Part shown: in pieces, positions 1-7,873 of the stretch
Layout: each line of letters starts with the position of its first letter
How positions within the stretch are numbered: the first letter of the stretch is position 1
From: CAZROT01 sp964601895
GTDB lineage: Bacteria > Pseudomonadota > Gammaproteobacteria > Enterobacterales > Enterobacteriaceae
Length of the DNA: 64,000 nucleotides
NCBI GenBank assembly: GCA_964601895.1
Contig: CAZROT010000011.1
Location: 4,460-68,459, forward strand
Direction: 5' to 3'
Translations under genes and position numbers: made by a program
The notes under the pieces: generated by a model
Database searches by the model: none
The model's input: the letters and a program-made list of their open reading frames with translations, nothing else
Told to the model about the DNA's origin: nothing

Positions 1-1234
1 CGCATTCATATTGAGTCAGTTTTCCTCCATTTTCCCACTTCATCTCGAAAATGCTTTTCAGTTCATCCTGAAGCTTTAAAATCTGAAGAGTAACAATGGC
101 ATTATCTAATTTTTCGTTAAATTTAGGATCGTTATCTGCCCTTTTTTCTGGCAGAGAATTAAGATTATCTCCAAGCTCCCTGGTCTTTTTGAAGGAAAAT
201 GAATTGGCATGCTGACTCTTAGCGGTATGAGCAAGTGTTACCGTTGAACCAAAATGGTCCGGCATTGTCTGGACGCTATGAGACATTGCAATTGGAAAGT
301 GATTAAGGCTATCCCTGTCATAAATTTCAGCCTTGACAGGAATCATCGCTTTTTGACCAAGAAGTTGTACGTTACGACTGTCAGATGCCCCCTGAGTACC
401 TGTGGGTGCAAGCTGATATTTATCGTAAATATGCTGAGAACTATGATTTGCTGTCTCTTCTTCGCGGTAATTTCGATTGCAATATCCTCCTGACACTACC
501 CAGCTTGCAAGCGTCCAGCGATGATAATGAGGCGAATCTTCTCCTCCCAATCCATTGCTTTTGGCATTAAAAAAATGCAGACGCAAATTCCATCCCTGCT
601 CCTGATTGCTCATTAAATAGAATTTATCGAAAAAAGGTGCGCTACGCGAATTACTACGACATTCTTTTAGCAAGCATTCATTATCTCTGATGTGCATCAG
701 AGCACCAATAAGGCTTTTCTTTGAAATTCCCTCTATATGGGAGGTAATACCGTTGCTATTTCGGTAACCGCTTTCTGTAGCGTGATTAAAATCGGCATAC
801 CGACTTGTTATCTTAGAATAGATTTGCTCATAAGCGATTTGATTAGACCTGGGGGTATATTCATTTAATGAAGGATCGAGGATACGACGAAATTTTGCTT
901 CCTCTATTGTGCAATCTATTATGGTTGCCTGCGGCTTGACATGGTTTTCATGTACCTGGAAGCAATTACTTGCATGTCGCAGACAATGACTGTCATTATC
1001 AAATTCATTTTGTAGTTTTTTAGCTGCATTAATTAATGATGTGTCACGGGAATAATATGAATGATATATTGTTTCTATATCCGCAAAAAGTGAACGCATC
1101 TCACGAAGAGTATGACAAATAAAATCAAGTTTATTACAAGACAAATGAACTTCATCATGTAAGGTATCAAGATCATATAATGTTTTTAACAAGGTATCAT
1201 CAGGTTGCGGTGTAGCATGTGTTATGGCAGGCAT
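1..1234 (-). CDS. cupin-like hypothetical protein, C-terminus beyond window edge
   Basis: An uninterrupted frame of 411 codons runs leftward from the ATG at 1234-1232 and leaves the window without a stop, so the C-terminus is not seen. An AAGGA ribosome site lies just upstream in an AT-rich leader. There is no signal peptide. Residues about 10-90 look helical. The recognisable part is residues about 215-260, with LRLHFF followed by HYHRW (His236, His238, Trp240), TLASWVVSG and a run ending in NYREE. This resembles the metal-binding His-x-His-Arg-Trp strand of small cupin-fold proteins. The C-terminal 130 residues are rich in Lys, Asn, Glu and Leu. I know no exact family. It could be a cupin enzyme or a secreted effector; function is unassigned. 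The frame itself is near certain, the cupin reading moderate. Confidence 0.7.
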   Translation of the reverse strand, partial: MPAITHATPQPDDTLLKTLYDLDTLHDEVHLSCNKLDFICHTLREMRSLFADIETIYHSYYSRDTSLINAAKKLQNEFDNDSHCLRHASNCFQVHENHVKPQATIIDCTIEEAKFRRILDPSLNEYTPRSNQIAYEQIYSKITSRYADFNHATESGYRNSNGITSHIEGISKKSLIGALMHIRDNECLLKECRSNSRSAPFFDKFYLMSNQEQGWNLRLHFFNAKSNGLGGEDSPHYHRWTLASWVVSGGYCNRNYREEETANHSSQHIYDKYQLAPTGTQGASDSRNVQLLGQKAMIPVKAEIYDRDSLNHFPIAMSHSVQTMPDHFGSTVTLAHTAKSQHANSFSFKKTRELGDNLNSLPEKRADNDPKFNEKLDNAIVTLQILKLQDELKSIFEMKWENGGKLTQYEC

Positions 1235-1274
1235 AAAAATCCTTTTTGTTATTTTTTTAATTGAAGATATTGAT

Positions 1275-1289
1275 TCACACGCCGTGTGA
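1275..1289. promoter_or_regulatory. 6+6 bp palindrome upstream of the cupin-like ORF
   Basis: TCACAC-gcc-GTGTGA is a perfect inverted repeat about 40 bases upstream of the ATG at 1234. Its place suggests a repressor or activator site for the leftward gene, but no family of regulator can be named and a short chance palindrome is possible. Confidence 0.3.
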
Positions 1290-1657
1290 CAATTGGAATG
1301 CGTAGTCTTTAATATTCTAATTTAATTAACTATTTTAAATAAAGCAGTATTTCAGGATTAAGAGACTGCCAGATCTTCATCGAAGAGCCCACTGGAAAAC
1401 GTAATAATATTGAGTTCAACCCACTGGCAATAGCCTCTCGCCTCTGATTGATAATTCTACGCACATCATGCGCCCGCGCTGACGGTATCATTCTGATATC
1501 TGGCCACGCACCTGCACAAGGACTGCATCAAAAGTACTATCCATGCTGATAAATGGCCATAACAGGGTGTAGATTGCTTGTCTGAATAATCTTTTACCGC
1601 CTTGCTTAAAAAGCGGTATATTGTTCTGGTTAACTTTCTTTTCATAGATTAGCTTCA
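1290..1657. other. intergenic region without convincing gene
   Basis: This stretch holds the divergent upstream region of the cupin-like ORF and the LprI-like gene. I see one weak 6 bp hairpin (TACCGC at 1595-1600 with GCGGTA at 1613-1618) and no coding signal that I trust. A 62-codon leftward frame here runs into the start of the LprI-like gene and shows no familiar motif. Confidence 0.5.
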
Positions 1658-2068
1658 ATGAAAACTTTTCATGCATTATTACTGTTTTTTCTACCTTGTC
1701 CTCTCCTTGCTTTTACTCATCCGCAGGCAATTTCTATCCTCCAGGAGTATGAAGTCAGTTTTAATTGCGCAAAAGCGTCCTGTTTTGCAGAAATAGCTGC
1801 CTGTACGCAGAAAGAAATTGGTCAACTCGATGGTTTATTGATGGATACCTACAAAAATCGTCTTTACAGCCCTAATTTTGGCCTGAATATAAATAAAATG
1901 AAAAAAGAACAAAAAAAATGGATCGCAAAAAAAAACCAATGTAAGGAAACAACCTGTGTAATAAATAGCTATAAACAAAGAATTCAAGAATTATGCAATA
2001 TAGTAGTGGTAACTGGCGTTCACTGGACTGCTGACTGCGATCGCGTCATTGATGAAGAAATTGAATAA
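1658..2068 (+). CDS. secreted LprI/DUF1311-family protein
   Basis: The protein has 136 residues. Residues 1-18 form a Sec-type signal peptide (MKTF, then a Leu/Phe-rich core ending PLLAF). The mature part matches the pattern of the LprI N-terminal/DUF1311 family: FNCAKAS at about 36-42, a Cys and EI..LD segment at about 48-60, then KKEQKKWIAKKNQC at about 81-94 and Cys-Val-Ile at about 100. Family members are small periplasmic or lipid-anchored proteins with paired cysteines; the mycobacterial LprI inhibits lysozyme. Here no lipobox Cys follows the signal peptide, so it is probably periplasmic or secreted. It is directly followed by the remains of a DUF885 gene. Lysozyme inhibition is possible but untested for this branch. 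Confidence 0.8.
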   Translation: MKTFHALLLFFLPCPLLAFTHPQAISILQEYEVSFNCAKASCFAEIAACTQKEIGQLDGLLMDTYKNRLYSPNFGLNINKMKKEQKKWIAKKNQCKETTCVINSYKQRIQELCNIVVVTGVHWTADCDRVIDEEIE

Positions 2069-2087
2069 AATAGCAAAGTAGACTAAA

Positions 2088-2665
2088 TCAGCGCAGCTGA
2101 AAGATGATGCAGCTATTATCCATCATGAAAAATTGATTACCTGTATTAACATGCACTGATTATACGTACTGCCACAGAAGCTGAACTGGCATCTATAGCC
2201 GCCCCTTTATGCACCCCCGACGCCTGGCTGGTAATAAGGATGAATTTGTCATGAAAGGGGCTGCACAAACCATGACGTTAGCGCTGATCCCCTGTGGAAG
2301 AATAGCTGCTTTCTTTTTCATTTCCTCTGCTGCAAATAACGCGATTTTTTATTGATATCATGATTAATTTGTGCCAGATTATCTCAACGCAGATAAGGGA
2401 TTTTCTGCTGCATAATCTGGCACTTACTGAGCTTTTTTCCTAGTCAACAGTTGATCGATATACCTTTACGTTTCCTTGCCAGGCGAGTGCTTATGGTTAT
2501 ATGTAACGCTGTTCACTCAAGACACAGACTGAATGACTGGCTGGCGATACCTTTAATTAAAAAGCCTGCCACGATGCCATCATTCAACAAGGCCTGTGAC
2601 CTCCCTGTGTTATTAAACAAAGCCATGCTGAAAAACGTTACTCCCCTGGCAATGAAGGCAAACCG
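2088..2665 (+). pseudogene. decayed DUF885-family gene, paralogue of the intact gene at 32.2-34.0 kb
   Basis: Two blocks align by eye with the intact DUF885 protein encoded at 32233-34044. Block one (2088-2260) reads LKDDAAIIHHEKLIT, then after a shift LIIRTATEAELASI and, after another shift, PFMHPRRLAGNKDEFV; the intact protein has LKEIEAIIRRENLIT, VIIRTATEGEAASI, PFMSPPRL and GEFV in the same order. Block two (2448-2665) reads DRYTFTFPCQASAYGYM, then KTQTE, GDTFN, KACHDAIIQQGL with in-frame stops, matching the C-terminus of the intact copy. The middle, including the HExxPGH motif, is missing, and a 53 bp inverted-repeat element lies in the gap. There are several stops and frameshifts, so it is non-functional. 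Confidence 0.8.
2371..2423. repeat. inverted-repeat element inside the DUF885 pseudogene
   Basis: GTGCCAGATTAT at 2371-2382 is perfectly repeated in inverse as ATAATCTGGCAC at 2412-2423, with a 29-base loop that contains a further GCAG/CTGC pairing. The stem lies between the two surviving blocks of the DUF885 remnant, where the active-site region has been lost. It may be a scar of a small mobile element or a REP-like hairpin. Confidence 0.5.
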
Positions 2666-2791
2666 CCACGTACTGAAAAAATGTGCCCGGCCACACCATG
2701 GAATGAGTGGCCATATTGTTCTCCGCTGACCTGGATGCAGTCATGTTCAGAAAATCCGCTTTTATTTGTCATCATTTCAGGGAAAATTATC

Positions 2792-3517
2792 ATGATTATT
2801 TCTCCAGTCAGCAATCAGCCTCAGCATGGTCATCCGCTTGAACATAACAGCCCTGCTGCATTGATAACAGCGCTGCATCCTGAGTGTAAACAGCAATATT
2901 TTGATGAACCACTTAATGAATTTGATAAACAGTATGCTGCCGGCATGAATCGACAGACCGCATTCTTTTTACCCGATTATTTTTCCAGAAAGGCCAATGT
3001 CGCTGCAGAAATGCAGAAAATTTATTCCCCATGCATCAATTTGAGAAAAATAGACCCACAGGAAGCACACACAACAGAAACAAGCTGGAGTACCGTACTT
3101 TCAGGGATACGTCCTATGGGGCAATTTTCGGTAAATACGCTGCTGTCACCGGAATTACACGCGATGTTAGCGCTGCCTGAAATTGGCTCCGTGATATTTC
3201 CGCGCAGAGGGAATGCTTTTATGCATGTGGTGTGTATATACAGAAAGGATGCACCGGAGGGTGAAGTTTATGCCAGGCGTTTTGTTGAGCTTTTTGCCCA
3301 AAAGGGCAATTACATGGAAGGTATACCCGGTGATCACATGACAAAAGTGCTGGAGTCAGAAAAAATTGTCGGCAGAGAGTTCGGGCAGTTATTTTTCTAT
3401 AGAGAAGACGCCATCAATAATTATATAGAAAAGCTCGATACACAACTGGCGGCGCACAACAATAGCGCAACAGGGGGAGTGAATAAGCCTGAGGCAGGTA
3501 AAATGTCTGGTGGATGA
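2792..3517 (+). CDS. orphan hypothetical protein, 241 aa
   Basis: I chose the ATG at 2792 because AGGGAAA lies seven bases upstream; the open frame continues back to 2681, but that part covers the end of the DUF885 remnant. The 241-residue product begins MIISPVSNQPQHGHPLEHN, a polar, Pro/Asn/His-rich start without a signal peptide or membrane segment. The middle (about 95-175) looks like a compact globular fold, with ELHAMLALPEIGSVIFP and AFMHVVCIYRK as the main hydrophobic strands. The C-terminus is Gly/Asn/Ser-rich. No family is recognised. The polar N-terminus and lack of leader fit type III secreted effectors, but they fit many cytoplasmic proteins as well. The region is accessory, between decayed genes. 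Confidence 0.65.
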   Translation: MIISPVSNQPQHGHPLEHNSPAALITALHPECKQQYFDEPLNEFDKQYAAGMNRQTAFFLPDYFSRKANVAAEMQKIYSPCINLRKIDPQEAHTTETSWSTVLSGIRPMGQFSVNTLLSPELHAMLALPEIGSVIFPRRGNAFMHVVCIYRKDAPEGEVYARRFVELFAQKGNYMEGIPGDHMTKVLESEKIVGREFGQLFFYREDAINNYIEKLDTQLAAHNNSATGGVNKPEAGKMSGG

Positions 3518-3924
3518 ACCAGTATTTTTTGCATAACAGCTGCTGGCATATGTCAGACAACAGCGTGTTTTCAGACACCCTAAACCAGTAACCAACACCT
3601 GCAACCGGATAGCCATCAAAGATGGTTATCCACATGATGGTTTATCTCAGAAGTCGCCCGCCTTCGGCAGGAAGGCGGTCTGAGTAAGCCTGGAGAGCAT
3701 TAGTAATGCGATGCTGGCGTGTTTAAACCCGGCACAATAGTCGGTAACACGATAACCGGGGATAGCAACCCTTGTCCCATTGCGTCTCAGTTCAGCATCC
3801 TGCTTTACCACAATGCCAGAATAATTTCTCCCAATTTACTCGCAGTAGAAATATCGCTGTTTGCAACAATGCCGGCCACTTCCCCTGTCATTATGTCTGT
3901 TATCTTTGCAGGAGTAACGTTGCG
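3518..3924. other. structured intergenic region upstream of the photolyase cluster
   Basis: The stretch holds a strong GC-rich hairpin (CCGCCTTC at 3658-3665 with GAAGGCGG at 3671-3678), a smaller one around 3698-3713 (AGCATTA/TAATGC) and an open frame from 3719 that overlaps the start of the next gene and has no recognisable product. The hairpins could terminate transcription of the orphan gene, though no T-run follows, or be remains of a mobile element. The promoter of the 3925 gene must lie here. Confidence 0.45.
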
Positions 3925-4908
3925 ATGAAACGTATTGCCATTATCGGATCAGGTATATCAGGAGTGATCCTCGCTCAAAAGCTGTCAAAAAAGACAGAGG
4001 TTACCCTGTTCGAAAAAGCAAATGGTGTTGGCGGACGCATGAGTACACGCTACGCGGGTCCATTTTTATTTGATCATGGTGCACAATATTTCACGGTACG
4101 TACTCCTGCATTCAAGACATTTATAACGCCTTATCTTGCCTCGGGAACTATAGCTGAATGGCAAGGCAAAATCATTCATCTGGAAAGCGGCAACACAGAA
4201 ACTGAACAGCTATGCCATGAACCGCGCTTTGTTTTCACTCCCAATATGAATAGCTTGTGTAAAGAGCTTTCCAGTGGATTGAATGTACGCACACGTTGTG
4301 AAGTTATACCGCCAGGAAAGCAACATGGCACAGGTTGGCAACTGTATAATAAAGACGGCCATGCTCTTGGATATTTTGACTATGTGATGTCTACTGCACC
4401 ACCTGTGCAAACACTGCATCTTTTTTCTTCCCATGTTCAAAAAAGTGATCCACTGCGTTTGGTGAAAATGCAAGGCTGCTACGCGTTAATGTTAGGTTTT
4501 AATAAGCCTTGGGATAAAGCATGGATTGCTGCAAGAGTAAGCGCTAATCCCTTAGCATGGATATCCGTTAACTCCAGTAAGCCCGGTCGTGATAAAGCAG
4601 TGACATGCCTCGTCATCCATTCAAGAAATGAGTGGGCAGAAGAAAATATTGATAAAGATATCGATGAAATACAAAAGTCTTTACTATTCGAATTTAACCG
4701 TGTGACTGGAATTGACACCAAAGACGCTGATTATATTTCCACCCATCGCTGGCGGTATGCGATTGTTGAACGAACTCAGAAATCAGGCAGCTATATTGAC
4801 TGGAACAGTAATCTTGCTGCAACCGGTGACTGGTGTGAAGCTTCACGTATTGAGCAGGTATGGTTTCATGCTAACCGGCTGGCGGATCTACTTATTGCAA
4901 CAGTATGA
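3925..4908 (+). CDS. FAD-dependent amine-oxidase/renalase-like protein
   Basis: The start at 3925 is set by CAGGAG ten bases upstream and by the dinucleotide-binding motif beginning at residue 4 (IIGSGISG, GxGxxG), followed by the acidic residue of LFEKA and GGRMSTR, the usual Rossmann signature of the flavin amine-oxidase superfamily. FDHGAQYFT at about 48-56 and a late ATGDWC motif (GDW, FAD contact) fit renalase-like NAD(P)-binding oxidoreductases. The length of 327 residues is normal for the group. Substrate is unknown. It is followed 12 bases later by a TspO gene, then by a convergent SDR and photolyase. Homologues of this type are often found beside photolyase genes, which suggests a role in light or oxidative stress; that is context, not proof. 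Confidence 0.85.
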   Translation: MKRIAIIGSGISGVILAQKLSKKTEVTLFEKANGVGGRMSTRYAGPFLFDHGAQYFTVRTPAFKTFITPYLASGTIAEWQGKIIHLESGNTETEQLCHEPRFVFTPNMNSLCKELSSGLNVRTRCEVIPPGKQHGTGWQLYNKDGHALGYFDYVMSTAPPVQTLHLFSSHVQKSDPLRLVKMQGCYALMLGFNKPWDKAWIAARVSANPLAWISVNSSKPGRDKAVTCLVIHSRNEWAEENIDKDIDEIQKSLLFEFNRVTGIDTKDADYISTHRWRYAIVERTQKSGSYIDWNSNLAATGDWCEASRIEQVWFHANRLADLLIATV

Positions 4909-4920
4909 TGCGGATTATCT

Positions 4921-5400
4921 ATGAAAAAACAATATCAACATTATATCTCTTTAATTATATGGATCTCTTTACTGATAGCTACTGGATCGATCATTGGATC
5001 ATTAACAAAAACCGAGATTGCTACCTGGTATAACACCTTAAACCGCTCATCCCTTACACCGGCAAATTATGTGTTTCCAATCGCGTGGACTTTTTTATAT
5101 ACGATAATTGCCATTTGTGGCTGGATAATCTGGAACAGGCCATCGTTTTTTCATTTAAGGCTTATCAAGCACTTATATATTATCGCGTTACTACTCAACT
5201 GGAGCTGGACACCGTTATTTTTTCGCTATCACTTAACTGGCTTTTCGCTCATAGTTTTACTCGCTATGGATAGCGCGGTTAGCATGATTATTTACCTGGG
5301 ATATACGCAGGCCCGATCAGTGTCGCTATTAATGATTCCCTATCTATTATGGATTTTATTTGCCAGTTACTTAAACTTTTATATATGGCAATACAATTGA
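4921..5400 (+). CDS. tspO: TspO/MBR-family membrane protein
   Basis: This 159-residue protein has five predicted membrane helices spread over its whole length, the usual TspO size. TspO features include the Trp-Tyr pair near residue 39 (TWYNTLN), PANYVFPIAWTFLY at about 48-61 with its Pro and Trp, and LLNWSWTPLFF at about 91-101. TspO proteins bind tetrapyrroles such as protoporphyrin IX and act in photo-oxidative or stress responses. The gene starts 12 bases after the amine-oxidase-like gene and is probably cotranscribed with it. Together with the photolyase the grouping points to protection from light-activated porphyrin damage. Confidence 0.88.
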   Translation: MKKQYQHYISLIIWISLLIATGSIIGSLTKTEIATWYNTLNRSSLTPANYVFPIAWTFLYTIIAICGWIIWNRPSFFHLRLIKHLYIIALLLNWSWTPLFFRYHLTGFSLIVLLAMDSAVSMIIYLGYTQARSVSLLMIPYLLWILFASYLNFYIWQYN

Positions 5401-5414
5401 CAGATAAACAGTAA

Positions 5415-6287
5415 TTAATCTGATTGCGATAAATACGGCAGACACCCAGTCAGTAGCCCCAAACGATAATTGGGGTACTGCCAGTGAACCTTTAACTTTT
5501 GCACAATTTTATTACTGCTTACTTTTTTGCTGTCCTGAAAAAACAGCTGAGCCTGTTCTGACAAAACCGCTGCTTCTATTGGCATTTCTTTTAACTTATT
5601 TTTTCCCAGCAGGTTAGCCCCAAATTGCTGCACTACGTCAATTCGTGATGGCTCATCATCGCTAATATTGTATATTTCACCAGGTGTTGGTAACGCTATT
5701 GAAGCAATAATTGCTGTTAATATATCTTCAATATGAATTCTGGAAAAATACTGATTTTCTTTTACTATGGTAAAATCTTTACCCATCAGTATATCTTCTA
5801 AGCAGTTTCTTCCTGGTCCATAAATACCAGACAGACGTAAAATATGAACGGGTAATTTAGCTGCAAAATAAAGATCCAACCACTGCTTTTCAGCAAGTAA
5901 TCTTTTTTTAGATTTTTCATTACCAGGTGCGCATTCTGTTTCTTCATCAACCCAGGCACCATGATGGTTACCATAGACACTTGTTGATGAAAGATAACCT
6001 GCCCAGTCGAACTGCCCTGTTGACAGGATATCACCGTAGGTTTGTAACACCGGATCAATAATGCCATTATCTGGTGGGACAGTACTTAATATTACCATTG
6101 ATGAGTTAATTATTGCAGGCAAGTCTGGATCAAGAAAATTTATTACTGTGATATTTCCATGCGTAACAGGCGAGCCTAAAGCAACTTTTCTTGATGTGCA
6201 GCAAATAGTCCATCCGAGGCTATTGAGTTTTTGGCTTAAACATTTTGATACATAGCCATTACCAAAAATGGTTATTTTTTTAATCAT
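5415..6287 (-). CDS. SDR-family NAD(P)-dependent epimerase-like protein
   Basis: The 290-residue protein starts with ITIFGNGYVSKCL, a GxGxxS nucleotide-binding loop, followed by TSRK and, near residue 70, the STVPP strand end. LSSTSVYGNHHG at about 103-114 and LRLSGIYGPGRN at about 150-161 are typical of extended/atypical SDR proteins such as the YeeZ group. YNISDDEPS near 208 is another common motif of the group. The ATG overlaps the last codon of the photolyase gene by four bases, so the two are translationally coupled in one leftward operon. Substrate unknown. SDR genes of this type frequently accompany photolyases in gammaproteobacteria. Confidence 0.85.
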   Translation of the reverse strand: MIKKITIFGNGYVSKCLSQKLNSLGWTICCTSRKVALGSPVTHGNITVINFLDPDLPAIINSSMVILSTVPPDNGIIDPVLQTYGDILSTGQFDWAGYLSSTSVYGNHHGAWVDEETECAPGNEKSKKRLLAEKQWLDLYFAAKLPVHILRLSGIYGPGRNCLEDILMGKDFTIVKENQYFSRIHIEDILTAIIASIALPTPGEIYNISDDEPSRIDVVQQFGANLLGKNKLKEMPIEAAVLSEQAQLFFQDSKKVSSNKIVQKLKVHWQYPNYRLGLLTGCLPYLSQSD

Positions 6288-7699
6288 AATTTTTTATATG
6301 CCTCAAGTGCTTTATTTCTTGACGTTGCCAGGTCCACAACAGGGCTGGGGTAAGTTTTACCTGGAACTATGCCCGCTGATTCCAGTACATGTTGAGGAGC
6401 AGTCCATGGTTTAAATAAATAGTTATTACAAAGATGTTTTAATTCAGGAACAAATTTTCTGGTGTAATCGCCATTTTTATCAAATTTCTCCCCCTGAGTA
6501 ATGGGATTGAAAATCCTAAAATAGGGTGCAGCATCGACACCACATCCAGCAACCCACTGCCAGCTTGCACTGTTATTGGCAAGATCTGCATCTACCAGAC
6601 AATCCCAAAACCAGTCCCTGCCATAGTGCCAATGGATCATCAAATTTTTAACCAAAAATGACGAAACAATCATTCGAACCCGATTGTGCATATAGCCAGT
6701 CTGCCAGAGCTCGCGCATGCCTGCATCGACGATGGGATATCCCGTCATGCCAGTTTTCCATGCGTTAAAAAGTAACTGATTATGTCCCCAGGGAAATGCA
6801 TTAAATTTACTTTGAAAATTATCCGCGGGCAGATTCTTAAAATGAGTCATAAGGTAACAGGAAAATTCGCGCCAAATCAGTTCATTTAAAAAGTGCTCTA
6901 CGTCATTTTCACCAGCATAACATCTGCCAATATTATTTACAGATTGCCAGATTTGATTTGGTGATACTTCACCGAAGTGAAGATTCGCAGATAATTTTGA
7001 AGTGTGATCATTGGCGGGATAATCTCTACCTGTTTTATATTCTGATAAACCGCATTTTATAAAATTTTCTAATTTATTGTGAGCAGCATCCTCTCCAAAA
7101 CACCAATTATCTGTGATGTTATTTTGCCAGGAATGATTGGGAATTAAGCGTAAATCATTCAGTGTTGTTGTATTACTATTGTCTTTTATTAAATTAAAAT
7201 TTTCTGGTTTTGGCAAAGGTTTTTCTGGCTCTAAAAAATACACCTTTCTTTTGTAGGCGCTAAAAACTTTATAATAAGACCCATCTTCTTTTTTAATTGA
7301 CTCGGGTTTCCACAGATAAGATGCGTTAAAAGCGGCATAATTGACTTTTATATCGCTAAGCCATTTTTCAATAATTATATCATCCGATATACGCCATGGC
7401 TCATAACAACGATTCCAGAATACATTTTCAATGTCATATTTTTTTATCAATTGAAAAATGATTTCTTTTGGATCTCCCACGTATAAATTCAGATTATTAT
7501 TTAATGATTGGTTTAAGCTGGCCAAGGAATGGTGTAAATAAATTTTACCTGCCCCGCCCATGTGAAATGGAGCCGGACTTGAATCATCTAACAGGTAGAC
7601 AGGCAATATTTTTCCTGATCTCGCCGCTTCTATGAGCCCGGGATTATCTGCAAGGCGTAAGTCTTGCCTGAACCAAAAAATTGACATTGATTGTTTCAT
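6284..7699 (-). CDS. phrB: class I CPD deoxyribodipyrimidine photolyase
   Basis: The 471-residue length equals that of E. coli PhrB. The N-terminal antenna domain starts FWFRQDLRLADNPGL. The FAD domain shows ELIWREF, the TGYPIVDAGMRELW segment, GYMHNRVRMIVSSFL and the NSASWQWVAGCGVDAAPYFR block that holds Trp residues of the electron chain and the flavin contacts. PITQGEKFD follows. All parts of the family are present, so the enzyme should repair cyclobutane pyrimidine dimers with light. It is first in a leftward two-gene unit with the SDR gene. A complete photolyase in a genome with many decaying genes suggests that the host is still exposed to light at some stage. Confidence 0.95.
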   Translation of the reverse strand: MKQSMSIFWFRQDLRLADNPGLIEAARSGKILPVYLLDDSSPAPFHMGGAGKIYLHHSLASLNQSLNNNLNLYVGDPKEIIFQLIKKYDIENVFWNRCYEPWRISDDIIIEKWLSDIKVNYAAFNASYLWKPESIKKEDGSYYKVFSAYKRKVYFLEPEKPLPKPENFNLIKDNSNTTTLNDLRLIPNHSWQNNITDNWCFGEDAAHNKLENFIKCGLSEYKTGRDYPANDHTSKLSANLHFGEVSPNQIWQSVNNIGRCYAGENDVEHFLNELIWREFSCYLMTHFKNLPADNFQSKFNAFPWGHNQLLFNAWKTGMTGYPIVDAGMRELWQTGYMHNRVRMIVSSFLVKNLMIHWHYGRDWFWDCLVDADLANNSASWQWVAGCGVDAAPYFRIFNPITQGEKFDKNGDYTRKFVPELKHLCNNYLFKPWTAPQHVLESAGIVPGKTYPSPVVDLATSRNKALEAYKKL

Positions 7700-7732
7700 G
7701 AGAACGCTATTTCCTGGGGCGCTGGTTTTACA

Positions 7733-7829
7733 TATGCTGCGACTCCAGCTTTCACCGTAAGAATTTGTGCAAAGCTTAAAAAAGGCACTGCTGCACTGCT
7801 AAATCTTGCTGAATGCTGGAGTCGCGCAT
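7733..7829. repeat. 97 bp element with imperfect 16-17 bp terminal inverted repeats
   Basis: TATGCTGCGACTCCAGC at 7733-7749 pairs with GCTGGAGTCGCGCATA at 7815-7830; the two arms differ only by one inserted base. The 65-base interior is not coding and lies between the photolyase and the GyrI-like gene. The shape fits a miniature inverted-repeat element or a long hairpin between two gene ends. I see no clear target duplication. Confidence 0.45.
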
Positions 7830-7873
7830 ACGCTGTTTTTTGTTTAATAGAGATACAGGGTATTAAATTCCCA

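Noticed and set aside
1488..1676. 62-codon leftward frame overlapping the start of the LprI-like gene
   Set aside because: No recognisable domain or ribosome site, and it lies antisense to a real signal peptide sequence.
3719..3928. 69-codon frame before the amine-oxidase-like gene
   Set aside because: It overlaps the true start at 3925 and shows no family features; the region is more likely leader or remnant DNA.
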